In this document: piece after piece, positions 18,964 through 28,400 of the stretch
How positions within the stretch are numbered: the stretch's first letter is position 1
Layout: the number at the start of each line of letters is the position of its first letter
Assembly: GCA_002441285.1 (NCBI GenBank)
Contig: DJVR01000045.1
Span: 7,430-71,429 of the forward strand
Direction: 5' to 3'
DNA: 64,000 bases
DNA from: Candidatus Atribacteria bacterium UBA6251
GTDB lineage: Bacteria > Atribacterota > Phoenicimicrobiia > Phoenicimicrobiales > Phoenicimicrobiaceae
Notes under the pieces: generated by a model
Database searches by the model: none
Told to the model about the DNA's origin: nothing
What the model saw: the letters and a program-made list of their open reading frames with translations, nothing else
Position numbers and translations under genes: made by a program

Positions 18964-20334
18964 TTATTTTCCTCCTACGACTACCTTCTTGATTCTAAGA
19001 TGAGGGCTACCAAAAGATACTGGCAAAGGACTTTGTCCATCTTTCCCACATCCACCACCAGATTCAATTATCTTTAAATCATTACCTATGCCTTCAATAT
19101 TAAGCAAGGTAGTAAATAGATTTCCACTTAATACCACATCCCTTATCGGTTCAGCTATCTTTCCATTTCTGATCATATAACCTTCTCCCGCACTAAAGGT
19201 AAAATTCTCAAAGGTGGTCATTCCACCATAACAATCACAAGCATAGATACCCTTGCTGATACCAGATAATAAATCTTCAAACGAATTTTTTCCTGCTTCA
19301 ATATAGGTATTGGTCATTCGCACAATCGGTTTATAGTGATAATTAAGGGCTCGCGCATTTCCGGTAGGCATCTCTCCCATTTTTGCCGCAGTTTCTCGAG
19401 AGTGAAGTCTTCCTACCAGAATTCCATCTTTGATTAGATAATTCTTCCTGGTTTTTACTCCTTCATCATCATATTTTGCTGAGCCTAAAAGATGAGGAAT
19501 AGAACCATCGTCAACTACATTAAGCCCTGAATTTCCAAACTTTTCTCCTAATTTCATCATTTTTCTCATTCTTTCATCTTCATACAGAAAGTCGGCTTCG
19601 CTAAGATGACCAAAGGCTTCATGGATGAATACACCCCCTAATCTCTGATCTACTACCACAGTGTATTCGCCCCCTTCTACTGGTTCTGCTTTTAGAAGGT
19701 TTACTGCTCGTTGAGCTGCTTTCTGAGCTTGAGAAGAAAGATTCTCTGCCCTTTGAAAACCTTTAGTCGAACCTATACTTTCATTAGCCATCTGCACATT
19801 ATCTCCATCCCGAGCAATAGCAGTAAAACTGATACTTATGAAGGGTTTTTCTTGTTCAAGGTAGGTTCCTTCAGAATTGGCATAATAAATAGTAGAAAAT
19901 CTATCCGCATAATTTACCCTGGAAGATTGAATAGTTGGATGATAACTCATAATCAGATCATTATAATTCTGCATTAATTCTTTTTTTACCCGTAAGTCTA
20001 TTTTTCTAAAATCACCTTCTAGCTCTTGCTTGATTATTTCTACTGCTACGGTAGTACTGGCTAATTCGCTCTTCCCTTTCCCAATTAAACTGGCTATCTG
20101 GATAGCTTCCTGGATCTTTTCTTCCAGATTGTCTAACTGGTTAAAACTAATAAAGCCCCATCCTCCTTTGACCAGAGCACGAACATTTCCTCCTATCTGT
20201 TGAGAAGAACTAATCTTTTCCAGTTTATGTCCCTGAAACTGAATAGCAGTATTCTCAGTTTTTTCTATTCTTATTTCTAAAAAATCTGCTTTGTTTTGAT
20301 GTTTGGTTAAAGCACGAGATAAAATTTCTCTCAT
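18964..20334 (-). CDS. tldD: TldD-like metalloprotease subunit
   Basis: The 456-aa protein has GGVFIHEAFGHLSEADFL, with the HExxxH zinc motif at residues 238-243. GNARALNYHYKPIVRMTNTY and the C-terminal SGNLFTTLLNIEGIGND are also typical of TldD. This is the catalytic partner of TldE, encoded directly downstream. No peptide substrate gene is visible nearby, so the pair probably has a housekeeping role. The region upstream (20335-20464) carries a short tandem repeat. Confidence 0.93.
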   Translation of the reverse strand: MREILSRALTKHQNKADFLEIRIEKTENTAIQFQGHKLEKISSSQQIGGNVRALVKGGWGFISFNQLDNLEEKIQEAIQIASLIGKGKSELASTTVAVEIIKQELEGDFRKIDLRVKKELMQNYNDLIMSYHPTIQSSRVNYADRFSTIYYANSEGTYLEQEKPFISISFTAIARDGDNVQMANESIGSTKGFQRAENLSSQAQKAAQRAVNLLKAEPVEGGEYTVVVDQRLGGVFIHEAFGHLSEADFLYEDERMRKMMKLGEKFGNSGLNVVDDGSIPHLLGSAKYDDEGVKTRKNYLIKDGILVGRLHSRETAAKMGEMPTGNARALNYHYKPIVRMTNTYIEAGKNSFEDLLSGISKGIYACDCYGGMTTFENFTFSAGEGYMIRNGKIAEPIRDVVLSGNLFTTLLNIEGIGNDLKIIESGGGCGKDGQSPLPVSFGSPHLRIKKVVVGGK

Positions 20335-20375
20335 TATTTTTTCTCCTTACCCTTATAGACTATTATTCTAATTCT

Positions 20376-20423
20376 TCTAATTTTCTGATCCTCTAATTTT
20401 CTGATCCTCTAATTTTCTGATCC
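20376..20423. repeat. Three tandem copies of a 16-bp unit
   Basis: TCTAATTTTCTGATCC is repeated three times without a gap at 20376, 20392 and 20408, and a fourth copy decays after TCT. It lies between tldD and the yhaM-like gene, which are both on the minus strand, so it falls in the leader of tldD. It is probably the result of replication slippage. Confidence 0.9.
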
Positions 20424-20464
20424 TCTGAATGTTTAAACAAGATATTTACCTTTAAAAATTAAAT

Positions 20465-21463
20465 TTATCCTTCCTCTTCCTCTTTATTTAAGCTATTCCG
20501 AAATATTATTTCCTCTTCCAGATAAACTGGACGCTCTAACCACCAGATCCATTTGCTCCATTTTTCTTGCAAATCCTTATTTTCTTCTTTGATATTAAGA
20601 AAACCACTAATTTTAGCTTCCATTTCATCAGCATAATGTAAGGCAATAGCAGCTAAAATGCTGGGTAATTTGGGTGAACCAAATTCCAGATGTCCATGAT
20701 GACTTAAAATAGTATGCTTTAACATTAACTCCAAATCTGGGGGAAATTCGGGTAGACTTTTAATCTTTTCGGAAATTATTTCTAATCCCAAGGTAATATG
20801 ACCTAATAATTTACCTTCATCGGTGTGGTCAATGACCTGTTCATAGGAATATTCTTTAATTTTACCTATATCGTGGATTATGGCGGAAGTTATTAAAAAA
20901 TCCTTTTCAATCTCTGGGTAAATCCCCGTTATTGCTTCACAAATAGTGACTACCTTCAGGGTATGTTCCAGTAAGCCACTTAAATAAGGTTGGTGCACTT
21001 TAGTAGCTGCTGGAGCTTTTTTAAATTTATCCACAAAATCAGCATCCTCAAAAAAGCTTTCTAAAAGCATTTTCAGATAACGGTTCTTGACGGAAGCAAT
21101 CTTTTCTCTCAAAACTTGCATCATTTTGTTTGGATCTTCTTTAGAGCGGGGCATATAATCAGAATAATCCAGGGGAGTAGCCTTTATTAGAGAGGAAATA
21201 GTAGCCTGCAGACTCCCATCTTCTTTTTGTTTGGTTACATATCCCTTTACTTGGGCAAATTTAATCTTTCTAAATTCTTCCAACTTATCTCTGGGAACAT
21301 CCCAGATTATAGCCTCCATCTCTCCGCTACAATCCGCCAGCTTAAAAAATAGATCAATAGTCTTTTGATCTCGTCTTACTTTAAATTCTTTTTCTTTTAA
21401 AAAAAATATATCTTCTATGGGAGAATTTAAACTTAAATCTATTATTTTTTGTTTCTTACCCAA
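20465..21463 (-). CDS. YhaM-like 3'-5' exoribonuclease (OB fold plus HD domain)
   Basis: The N-terminal 100 residues look like an OB-fold nucleic-acid binding domain (FFLKEKEFKVRRDQKTIDLF, then LADCSGEMEAIIWD). The C-terminal part is an HD phosphohydrolase domain: LEHTLKVVTICEA, then SAIIHDIGKIKEYSYE, then TILSHHGHLEFGSP. This combination and the length of 332 aa match the YhaM/CBF1 family of 3'-5' exonucleases that trim RNA or DNA in Firmicutes and related bacteria. It is a cytoplasmic housekeeping gene, and the neighbours do not refine the role. Confidence 0.85.
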   Translation of the reverse strand: MGKKQKIIDLSLNSPIEDIFFLKEKEFKVRRDQKTIDLFFKLADCSGEMEAIIWDVPRDKLEEFRKIKFAQVKGYVTKQKEDGSLQATISSLIKATPLDYSDYMPRSKEDPNKMMQVLREKIASVKNRYLKMLLESFFEDADFVDKFKKAPAATKVHQPYLSGLLEHTLKVVTICEAITGIYPEIEKDFLITSAIIHDIGKIKEYSYEQVIDHTDEGKLLGHITLGLEIISEKIKSLPEFPPDLELMLKHTILSHHGHLEFGSPKLPSILAAIALHYADEMEAKISGFLNIKEENKDLQEKWSKWIWWLERPVYLEEEIIFRNSLNKEEEEG

Positions 21464-21675
21464 AATTAATTCACCACCTTTAAAAATCTTTCAGGAAAAT
21501 GGGGACAGGCTGTTGCTATTTTCTAAATTTACCTCTGCCCTCCTTCCCTTTTTACCTCGATTTATATTATCATTGATACTGGATATAATACTTGACAATA
21601 ATCTTAATTTTCTTTATGCTATTCTCAGTAAAACTCAGGTAATTATCTACCTATTTTAATTAACCTTTAATACTA

Positions 21676-21759
21676 GCCGAAGTGGCGGAATCGGTAGACG
21701 CGCTACGTTCAGGGCGTAGTAGGTGTATGCCTGTGGGGGTTCAAATCCCCCCTTCGGCA
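21676..21759 (+). tRNA. tRNA-Leu (anticodon CAG)
   Basis: The acceptor arms GCCGAAG (21676-21682) and CTTCGGC (21752-21758) pair perfectly and are followed by discriminator A. The anticodon stem-loop is CTACG-TTCAGGG-CGTAG, giving CAG. A long variable arm and the T-loop GGTTCAAATCC are present, as in a class II leucine tRNA. The 3' CCA is not fully encoded. The last codons of the minus-strand aminotransferase gene overlap it in antisense. Confidence 0.95.
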
Positions 21760-22782
21760 CCTTTGCCGATACTCAGACAATACCTCGATAGTCCTATTCA
21801 TTTCCCATTCTTCTCCTACAGTAAACCTGATAAATCGATCTTCTAAGCCTGAAAATTCATCCTTCCAGCCGGGTAAAGTATAGATATTTTTTTCTTTTAA
21901 ATACCCCCAGATCTCCTCAGACTCTTCTTTGTTCCGCGCCTCTACTAAAACAAAATTTGCCTGTGAAGGATAAGCAAACCATCCCAGTTGGTTAATCTTT
22001 TGAGTAAAATCATCTCTAACCTTTTTAATTTTATCCCAAATTTTTTGATAATAATCCAGGTATTTTAGAACTTTACCAGCTGCTTTTTCAGCTAATCTAT
22101 TCACTCTAAAACATTGCCCATAAGCTGATATCTCTTTTATATTTTCCGCATTGGAAATAGCAAATCCTAATCTCAGTCCAGCTAATCCAAAATTTTTAGA
22201 AAAACTTCTTACAATGATCAAGTTTTTATATTTTTCTATCAATCCTATGCTACTTTCTCCAAAATACTCATAATTACATTCATCTATCGCCACTATCCCT
22301 TTAGCTTTATTTAATATTTCCATAATCTTTTCTCGAGAAATTCCCGTACCAGTAGGATTATTAGGATTACAGATCCAAACCAGAGATGCCTCTTTTAATT
22401 GGGAAGAGGAATAATGAAGGTTATATTCTTTATTTTGTAAACAAGGGACCAATAATTTAGGTAGTTTTGATCTATCTGCACTAGCTTCATACTGGGAAAA
22501 GGTGGGAATAGGAATTAATACTTTCCCGGGATATGCGCGAGTAATCATCTCAATAACTTCATCTGAACCATTAGCAGGCAAAATATTATCTACCTTCACC
22601 CCGGTATAATTCGCCAAAACTTCCTTGAGTTCATCATAGCCCCCTCCAGAAGGGTAGCGGTTAATTTCTTTTAACTCCTCAGCTAATTCTTGTAACAGCT
22701 CCTCAGGTAAGGGATATTTCAAATAAGAGTTGGTTAAAAATATCTTTTTCCGGGCATAAGCATAATTTTCTTTATTGCTCAT
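21709..22782 (-). CDS. HisC-like aminotransferase (PLP-dependent, fold type I)
   Basis: The 357-aa protein resembles histidinol-phosphate aminotransferases. It has RYPSGGGYDELKEVLANYTG, ANGSDEVIEMITRAY, ICNPNNPTGTG (substrate/PLP contacts), IVAIDECNYEYF and VRSFSKNFGLAGLRLGF with the PLP lysine. The conserved part ends at about EWEMNRTIEVLSEY. The remaining 18 or so residues (RGDLNPHRHTPTTP) are encoded by the antisense strand of tRNA-Leu and are probably not functional. No other his genes are close, so the substrate could also be another amino acid such as threonine phosphate. It overlaps the zincin gene by 11 bp. Confidence 0.85.
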   Translation of the reverse strand: MSNKENYAYARKKIFLTNSYLKYPLPEELLQELAEELKEINRYPSGGGYDELKEVLANYTGVKVDNILPANGSDEVIEMITRAYPGKVLIPIPTFSQYEASADRSKLPKLLVPCLQNKEYNLHYSSSQLKEASLVWICNPNNPTGTGISREKIMEILNKAKGIVAIDECNYEYFGESSIGLIEKYKNLIIVRSFSKNFGLAGLRLGFAISNAENIKEISAYGQCFRVNRLAEKAAGKVLKYLDYYQKIWDKIKKVRDDFTQKINQLGWFAYPSQANFVLVEARNKEESEEIWGYLKEKNIYTLPGWKDEFSGLEDRFIRFTVGEEWEMNRTIEVLSEYRQRCRRGDLNPHRHTPTTP

Positions 22783-23170
22783 TTAATGAGTTATTCTTCT
22801 CCTTTTCAATTCTTCTTAAATCTGCTTCTTTTAAACCAAAATAATGTCCTATTTCATGGATAACTACTTTCCTGATTGTCTCCCTTATCTCGTCTTTATT
22901 TTTGCACCTAATTTCAATCGGTTTCTTAAAAATAATTATGGTATCCGGAAGAACATTTCTATACCAGATCCCTCTTCGAGTATAAGGAACCCCTCTATAA
23001 ACTCCTAAAAGACCATAGGGAGAGGCAATATTCATCTCTCTGAGAAGCTCAAGAGAAGGTAAATCTTCAACCACTACCGCAATATTCTCCATCTTTTTTC
23101 TAAATTTTTCTGGCAATGAACTTAACGCCAGTTTAATTAACTCTTCAAATTCGTGCTGATTAATTTCCAT
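22772..23170 (-). CDS. Small zincin-like metallopeptidase
   Basis: The 132-aa protein has VVIHEIGHYFGLKEADL near the C-terminus, an HExxH zinc site followed by a Glu/Asp-rich helix. It also has the upstream segment GLLGVYRGVPYTRRGIWYRN typical of the 'metallopeptidase family' (PF06262-type) proteins. It is a small cytoplasmic protein of unknown substrate. Overlaps of about 11 bp on each side with the flavodoxin and aminotransferase genes indicate one operon. Confidence 0.85.
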   Translation of the reverse strand: MEINQHEFEELIKLALSSLPEKFRKKMENIAVVVEDLPSLELLREMNIASPYGLLGVYRGVPYTRRGIWYRNVLPDTIIIFKKPIEIRCKNKDEIRETIRKVVIHEIGHYFGLKEADLRRIEKEKNNSLNEQ

Positions 23171-23654
23171 TTACTTTTTTCATCTCTTTTGATAGATCAT
23201 CAATAAACTTTTTCATCTTCTCGTAATAAATATTTCTCTTTATTTCTCTGGAGGTCACTTCCAGTAAGGAGAGTGGTTTCTTCCCGCAAATTTCTTCCAT
23301 CTCCTTAAAAACCTTACTGTTGTCAGAACTTAGCCCCGAATAGAAAAAAGCTACCTGTGGGAAATTTTTTTTATGAATATTTAAATAAGTACGGATAGGT
23401 GCTGATATATTTCCTGCCCAGATTGGAGTCCCAATAACTATCAGCTCATAAAGGGAGGGATCATGCTTCACCTCCTTAAGTAAAGTAAGTCTTTTCTGCA
23501 TAGCATCATTACCAGCACTTAAAAACCCCAATATGCCTTTCCTGGATTTAGTATCTAAAATTTCTTCTAAGTCAAATTTTAAGGCTGTAGAGATTTCCTG
23601 GGCAATCTTTCTGGTATTACCACTTCTGGAATAGAATACTACCAATCCTTTCAT
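23160..23654 (-). CDS. Flavodoxin-family protein
   Basis: The 164-aa protein starts with GLVVFYSRSGNTRKIAQEIS, the FMN phosphate-binding loop. It continues with LIVIGTPIWAGNISAPIRTY, the flavin-stacking loop, and VAFFYSGLSSDNSKVFKEM. Proteins of this type carry electrons or act as FMN-dependent quinone or protoporphyrinogen reductases. There are no metal or Fe-S motifs. It is the first gene of a three-gene minus-strand operon and is divergent from lexA across a 235-bp region. Confidence 0.85.
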   Translation of the reverse strand: MKGLVVFYSRSGNTRKIAQEISTALKFDLEEILDTKSRKGILGFLSAGNDAMQKRLTLLKEVKHDPSLYELIVIGTPIWAGNISAPIRTYLNIHKKNFPQVAFFYSGLSSDNSKVFKEMEEICGKKPLSLLEVTSREIKRNIYYEKMKKFIDDLSKEMKKVNGN

Positions 23655-23787
23655 TAATATCCTCCTTTTTATTTTTCCATTACAAATTTCTTATTGCCAC
23701 TAAAATTCTCTAAATCTCTAAGTAGTATAAAAAATTTTCACAGAACAAGCACTATACATTTAATTTTATCATATTATTATAACCAAG

Positions 23788-23830
23788 CAAGATGTAAAAA
23801 AAAGTGCCAGGCACTTTTTTTTACATCTTG
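23788..23830. repeat. Perfect 43-nt palindrome (21-bp arms, 1-nt centre)
   Basis: The arm CAAGATG-T-A8-GTGCC at 23788-23808 and its exact complement at 23810-23830 flank one A. The core AAAAGTGCCaGGCACTTTT looks like the dispersed GTGCC/GGCAC palindromes of many low-GC genomes. Its right end overlaps the -35 box of lexA by three bases. As RNA it would form a very stable hairpin, and in either direction it ends in T-rich sequence, so it could act as a terminator. Confidence 0.9.
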
Positions 23831-23856
23831 ACATAAACATATGTTTGTATTAAAAT
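23828..23856 (+). promoter_or_regulatory. lexA promoter with LexA operator in the spacer
   Basis: TTGACA at 23828-23833 and TAAAAT at 23851-23856 are separated by exactly 17 bp. The palindrome AAACATATGTTT (23835-23846) lies in the spacer. The same palindrome precedes dnaE, so it is the likely SOS box; it resembles the Gram-positive CGAAC-N4-GTTCG box with the outer CG replaced by AA/TT. This would give LexA autoregulation. Confidence 0.8.
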
Positions 23857-23889
23857 AGAGTTAAGTTAATCAACGAGGAGGTTCGAGCT

Positions 23890-24501
23890 TTGGCCAGAGA
23901 AAGATTATCCCCTAATCATCTCAAGACTTTCCGGTTAATTTGTAAAAAGATTAACGAGCGGGGTTATCCCCCTACGGTCAGAGAAATTTGCCAGGAGGTT
24001 GGGGTAACCTCTTCCGCTACTGCACATAAATATCTCAATATTCTGGAAAAAAGAGGCTATATCAGAAGAGAAAAAGAGAGATCCAGAGCTATCAAGATTA
24101 TTCCCCGCACTACAGGATTGCCGGTAGTAGGAAGTGTAGCCGCTGGAGAACCTCTTCTGGCTTTAAAGAACATCACTGAAATTATCCCTGTACCGGAGGA
24201 GCTCTCCGGCAATGAGGACAGCTTTATGGTAAAGGTAGAAGGTGATAGTATGATTGGAGACCATATCCTCGACGGAGACTACGTTATAGTTAAACCTCAG
24301 CAAGATGCGGAGAATGGAGATATAGTCATAGCCCTCTTAAATCAGGAAGAAGTTACGGTTAAGAGATTATATAAAGAAAATAATCATATTATCTTACAAC
24401 CTTCTAATCCTCTCTACCAACCTATCATCACTAAAGAAGTAATTATCTTAGGTAAAGTTACTGGAATATTAAGGAGATTAAAGGGAGGTAAAAAGTATTA
24501 A
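23890..24501 (+). CDS. lexA: LexA repressor
   Basis: The 203-aa protein has an N-terminal winged helix (PPTVREICQEVGVTSSATAH) and a self-cleavage Ala85-Gly86 in SVAAGEPLL. The catalytic dyad is Ser120 (GDSMIGD) and Lys158 (EVTVKRL), all as in LexA. It represses SOS genes until RecA-ssDNA triggers cleavage. The start is a TTG with GAGGAGG 8 nt upstream, and there is no better ATG. The DUF72 gene follows after 2 nt, so they are co-transcribed. Confidence 0.95.
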   Translation: MARERLSPNHLKTFRLICKKINERGYPPTVREICQEVGVTSSATAHKYLNILEKRGYIRREKERSRAIKIIPRTTGLPVVGSVAAGEPLLALKNITEIIPVPEELSGNEDSFMVKVEGDSMIGDHILDGDYVIVKPQQDAENGDIVIALLNQEEVTVKRLYKENNHIILQPSNPLYQPIITKEVIILGKVTGILRRLKGGKKY

Positions 24502-24503
24502 TT

Positions 24504-25313
24504 ATGCTCTATATTGGTACCTCTGGTTTTAGTTATAAAGACTGGATAGGCCACTTCTATCCCGAACATACCGAGAAAAAAGAGATGCTCAAACTATATG
24601 CCCAGACATTTAAGACAACTGAAATTAACTCTACCTATTATACTATACCTCATCCTTCTGTTTTTTATTATTTGCAACAAAAGGTCCCTGCTGACTTTAA
24701 ATTTGCGGTAAAAGCCCACCAGGAGATGACCCATAGCCGGGAAGAAAATCCCAGTATTTTTAATGATTTTAAAGAGTCTATCCAACCCCTGATAGAATCA
24801 GGTAAGCTTGCCTGTGTACTGGCTCAATTCCCCTATTCTTTTTATAATACTCCTCTCAATAGGGATTATCTTCTCCGTTTTAAAAAAAGAATGGAAGCTT
24901 TACCCTTGGTAGTAGAATTTAGAAATGCTTATTGGATAAATGAAGAAACTTTTAGAATTTTAAAAAATAACGACATCGGTTTTTGTTGTGTAGATCAACC
25001 TGCTCTCAAAGGCTTGATCCCCCCTATTGCCGAAGCTACTTCTAACCTGGGTTATATCAGATTCCACGGGAGAAATAAAGCTAACTGGTGGGAACACCAA
25101 AAAGCCTACCAGAGATACGATTACCTTTATACGGAAGAAGAATTAAAAGAATGGGTACCAAAGATTAAAAAGATTGCCGAAAAGACTGAAGACCAATATA
25201 TATTTATGAATAATCATTACCAAGCTAAGGCGGTAAAAAATGCCTTAATGCTAATTAAACTACTCCGAGAAGAACTCAAAATCAGAAAAATTAAAGAAAA
25301 AGAGGAATACTAA
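24504..25313 (+). CDS. DUF72 family protein
   Basis: The 269-aa protein matches DUF72 (YecE-like): it starts with LYIGTSGFSYKDWIGHFYP, then TEINSTYYTIP, VEFRNAYW, YIRFHGRN and ends with YIFMNNHYQAKAVKNAL. It is predicted to be a TIM-barrel protein of unknown reaction. It follows lexA by 2 nt, so it would be induced by DNA damage. DUF72 genes are seen near DNA repair genes in other bacteria, but no role is proven. Confidence 0.9.
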   Translation: MLYIGTSGFSYKDWIGHFYPEHTEKKEMLKLYAQTFKTTEINSTYYTIPHPSVFYYLQQKVPADFKFAVKAHQEMTHSREENPSIFNDFKESIQPLIESGKLACVLAQFPYSFYNTPLNRDYLLRFKKRMEALPLVVEFRNAYWINEETFRILKNNDIGFCCVDQPALKGLIPPIAEATSNLGYIRFHGRNKANWWEHQKAYQRYDYLYTEEELKEWVPKIKKIAEKTEDQYIFMNNHYQAKAVKNALMLIKLLREELKIRKIKEKEEY

Positions 25314-25347
25314 AGAAGAGGAGATTATTTTTTTTACCTCTAAATGC

Positions 25348-25359
25348 AAACATATGTTT
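25348..25359. promoter_or_regulatory. Putative LexA operator upstream of dnaE-dinB
   Basis: AAACATATGTTT is identical to the palindrome in the lexA promoter. TATTAAT at 25361-25367 directly downstream could be the -10 element; no clear -35 is seen. The next 130 bp before dnaE are A/T-rich repeats of the type TTAGTTATTAGTGAATAGTG. Confidence 0.7.
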
Positions 25360-25498
25360 TTATTAATCATTAGGGAATAGTTGTTAATTGCTAATGGTTA
25401 GTTATTAGTGAATAGTGATTAGGGAAAAATACTGATCCTATAAATTGAAGGATTAGAGAATTGATAAATTAGTCGATCAATAGAAAGGATTTTAAAAG

Positions 25499-28400
25499 AT
25501 GAATATGGTGCATCTGCATGTCCATTCTCAATACAGTATGCAAGATGGTCTGAGCAGTATTGAAGAATTAATTAGAAAGGCTCTTAGTTTTAAAATGTCC
25601 GCTCTGGCTTTAACTGATCATGATGGCCTTTATGGAGCAATTCCCTTTTATAAGCAGGCTCGTAAAGTCGGGATAAAACCCATTATTGGCTGTGAATTAA
25701 GAGTTAAAAATGAGCTAGCAAGTGGAAAAATCTATCATCTAATCCTTTTAGCTAAAGATCAAAAAGGATACCAAAATCTCTGTCAGTTGATCACCGGAGC
25801 ACATTTATCCCATCCTGACTCTATCCCGGCCCTGGAGAAAGATATTCTACCCCAGCATAGCCAGGGAATTATTGCCTTAAGTGGTTGTAGTAGAGGAGAA
25901 GTAAATCAACTTCTGAGGGCAGAAAATAACAAAGAAGCAGAAAAAACTGCTGACTACTATCGACAGATATTTGGACCAGGAAATTTTTATTTAGAATTGT
26001 CTTTCCATGGCCTTCCTCAGGAAAGAGAAATTAATCACCGCCTGATCGAGCTAGGTAAAAAACTTAACCTTCCTTTAGTAGCTACTAACAATATTCATTA
26101 TTTGGAAAAGAATCAGGCTTCTATTCAGCGTATTTTAAATAAGATCGCCAATTTAGGAACCAGGGAGAGATTTTATCATCCGAGGCTGGAAAGCGAGGAA
26201 TATTACTTTAAATCTCCTGCAGAGATGAATCAGATATTTTCCCATCTTCCCCAGGCCCTAAAAAATTCAAGAGAAATCGCCGAAAAATGCAACTTATCCC
26301 TGGAACTGGGCAAAATTCACCTCCCCACCTATCCTCTGCCTTCCCCTTATTCTTCGGCTCACGATTATTTGCAAGAACTCTGCCGGAAAGGGCTGAAAAA
26401 GTATTACCCTTCTCCCCCTCCAGAAGTTAAAAATCGCCTGGAATATGAATTAAAAATAATTAACCAGATGGGATTTGCCGGTTACTTCTTGATTGTCCGC
26501 GATATAGTTCACTTTGCCAAACAACATAATATCCCAGTAGGGCCGGGAAAAGGCTCTGCAGCCGGCAGTCTAGTCTCTTATCTCCTGAATATCACTGAGG
26601 TAGACCCGATCAAATATCAACTCTTTTTTGAAAGATTTCTCAACCCGGAAAGAATAGATCTTCCAGACATAGATATCGATTTTGGCCAGGTAGGAAGAGA
26701 TAAAGTAATCTCCTATATCTTCAAAAGATTCGGACATAATCGCGTTACCCATGTGGGTACTATCACTACTTATGCTGCCCGTTCAGCCATTCGGGACACC
26801 GGGAGAGCGCTGGGTTTTCTTCCTCAGGAAATAGATAAACTTACCCGATTAATGCCTATCTTTACCTTCCCGGGAATAATTAAGGCTTCTTTAGAACAAA
26901 TACCTGAATTACAAAAGCTCCCCCAAAATAAAGAACCCTTAAAATCTTTATTCTCCTTTGCTCAAGCCATTGAGGGTAAACCTCGACATCTTTCTGTTCA
27001 CTCTTCTTCTGTGATTATCTCCGACCAACCCCTCTCCACGATAATCCCTTTGGAAGTTTCTAATCGGGGAGAAATAGTTAGTCAATACGAGAAGGAAACT
27101 ATTAAAGATTTAGGCTTATTAAAGATAGACCTTTTGGGTTCCCGCGCCCTCGCGGTAATTAAAAAAACTTTGCAAAAGTTAAAGGAAAAAAATATCTATC
27201 TTAATCTTAAAAATATTCCCCTTGATGATAAGTCTACCTTTTCTATCCTGCAAAAGGGTCAGACCCTGGGAGTATTTCAGGTAGAAAGCTCAGGAATGGC
27301 TTCTCTGCTGAAAAAACTTTCCCCTGCTCATTTAGAAGATTTAATTGCTGCCCTATCTTTATATCGTCCAGGACCACTGAATAGCGGAATGACTGAACTC
27401 TATCTCAAAAGAAAACAACAAAAAGAAAAGGTTGTTTATTTACATCCCCAATTAGAATCTATTTTAAAAGATACTTACGGAGTTATTCTCTATCAAGAAC
27501 AGGTTATGCAGGTAGTTTCTACTTTCGCCGGCCTCAGTCTGGGAGAAGCTGATCTCTTTCGTCGCGCCATCAGTTCTCGTTCACCAGTAGAAATGGAGAA
27601 GCAAAGAAATAACTTTCTTAAAAAAGCTATTCAGCAAGGAAATTCTAAAAAAGAGGCAGAAAATATCTTTAACCTTATCTCTAAATTTGCCCACTATGGT
27701 TTTAATAAAGCTCACAGCACCTCTTATGCCTTAATCTCCTTTTACACCTGCTATCTCAAAGTACACTACCCTGCTTACTACTTTGCTTCTCTACTCAGCT
27801 ATGGTATGGGTTATTATTCCACTGACCGTTATATTCAGGAAGCTCGCCGCTTTGGAGTAAAAATACTCCTCCCCGATATCAATAAAAGTGAAGACACTTT
27901 TACCGTAGAAGAAGGCGCCATTCGAGTCGGGCTGAGTCAGGTAAAGGGAATGGGAGCAAAACATTTGGAATCCATCCTATCCTTACGCGAAAAATATCAA
28001 GGCTTTGCTTCCTTATATGATTTTTGTTGCAAGATTAACGGCTCAAGAATAACCCAGTCCTTAATAGAAAATCTAATAAAGGTGGGCGCCTTTGATTTTA
28101 CTGCTTACCCTCGTGCAGTATTGTTAACCCTTCTACCCCTAACCTTAAAAGAAATCAAAAAAAGGGGTAAAGAAGGGATGCAGAGGCAGATATACAAAAG
28201 AGAAGAAATTCCCTCTGTCGAACTTTCTATCTCAGGATCTATCCCTGTTTATCTTTTTTCTAAATTCCGACAAATGAATTTAGAAAAAGAGGTACTCGAT
28301 TTATATATCAGCGATCATCCTTTAAGTAAATACAATGGAAAACTACCTTCTTCCCCTCTTACCAGTTCAAATCAGATAAAAAACACCAGTGCTGGTCAAT

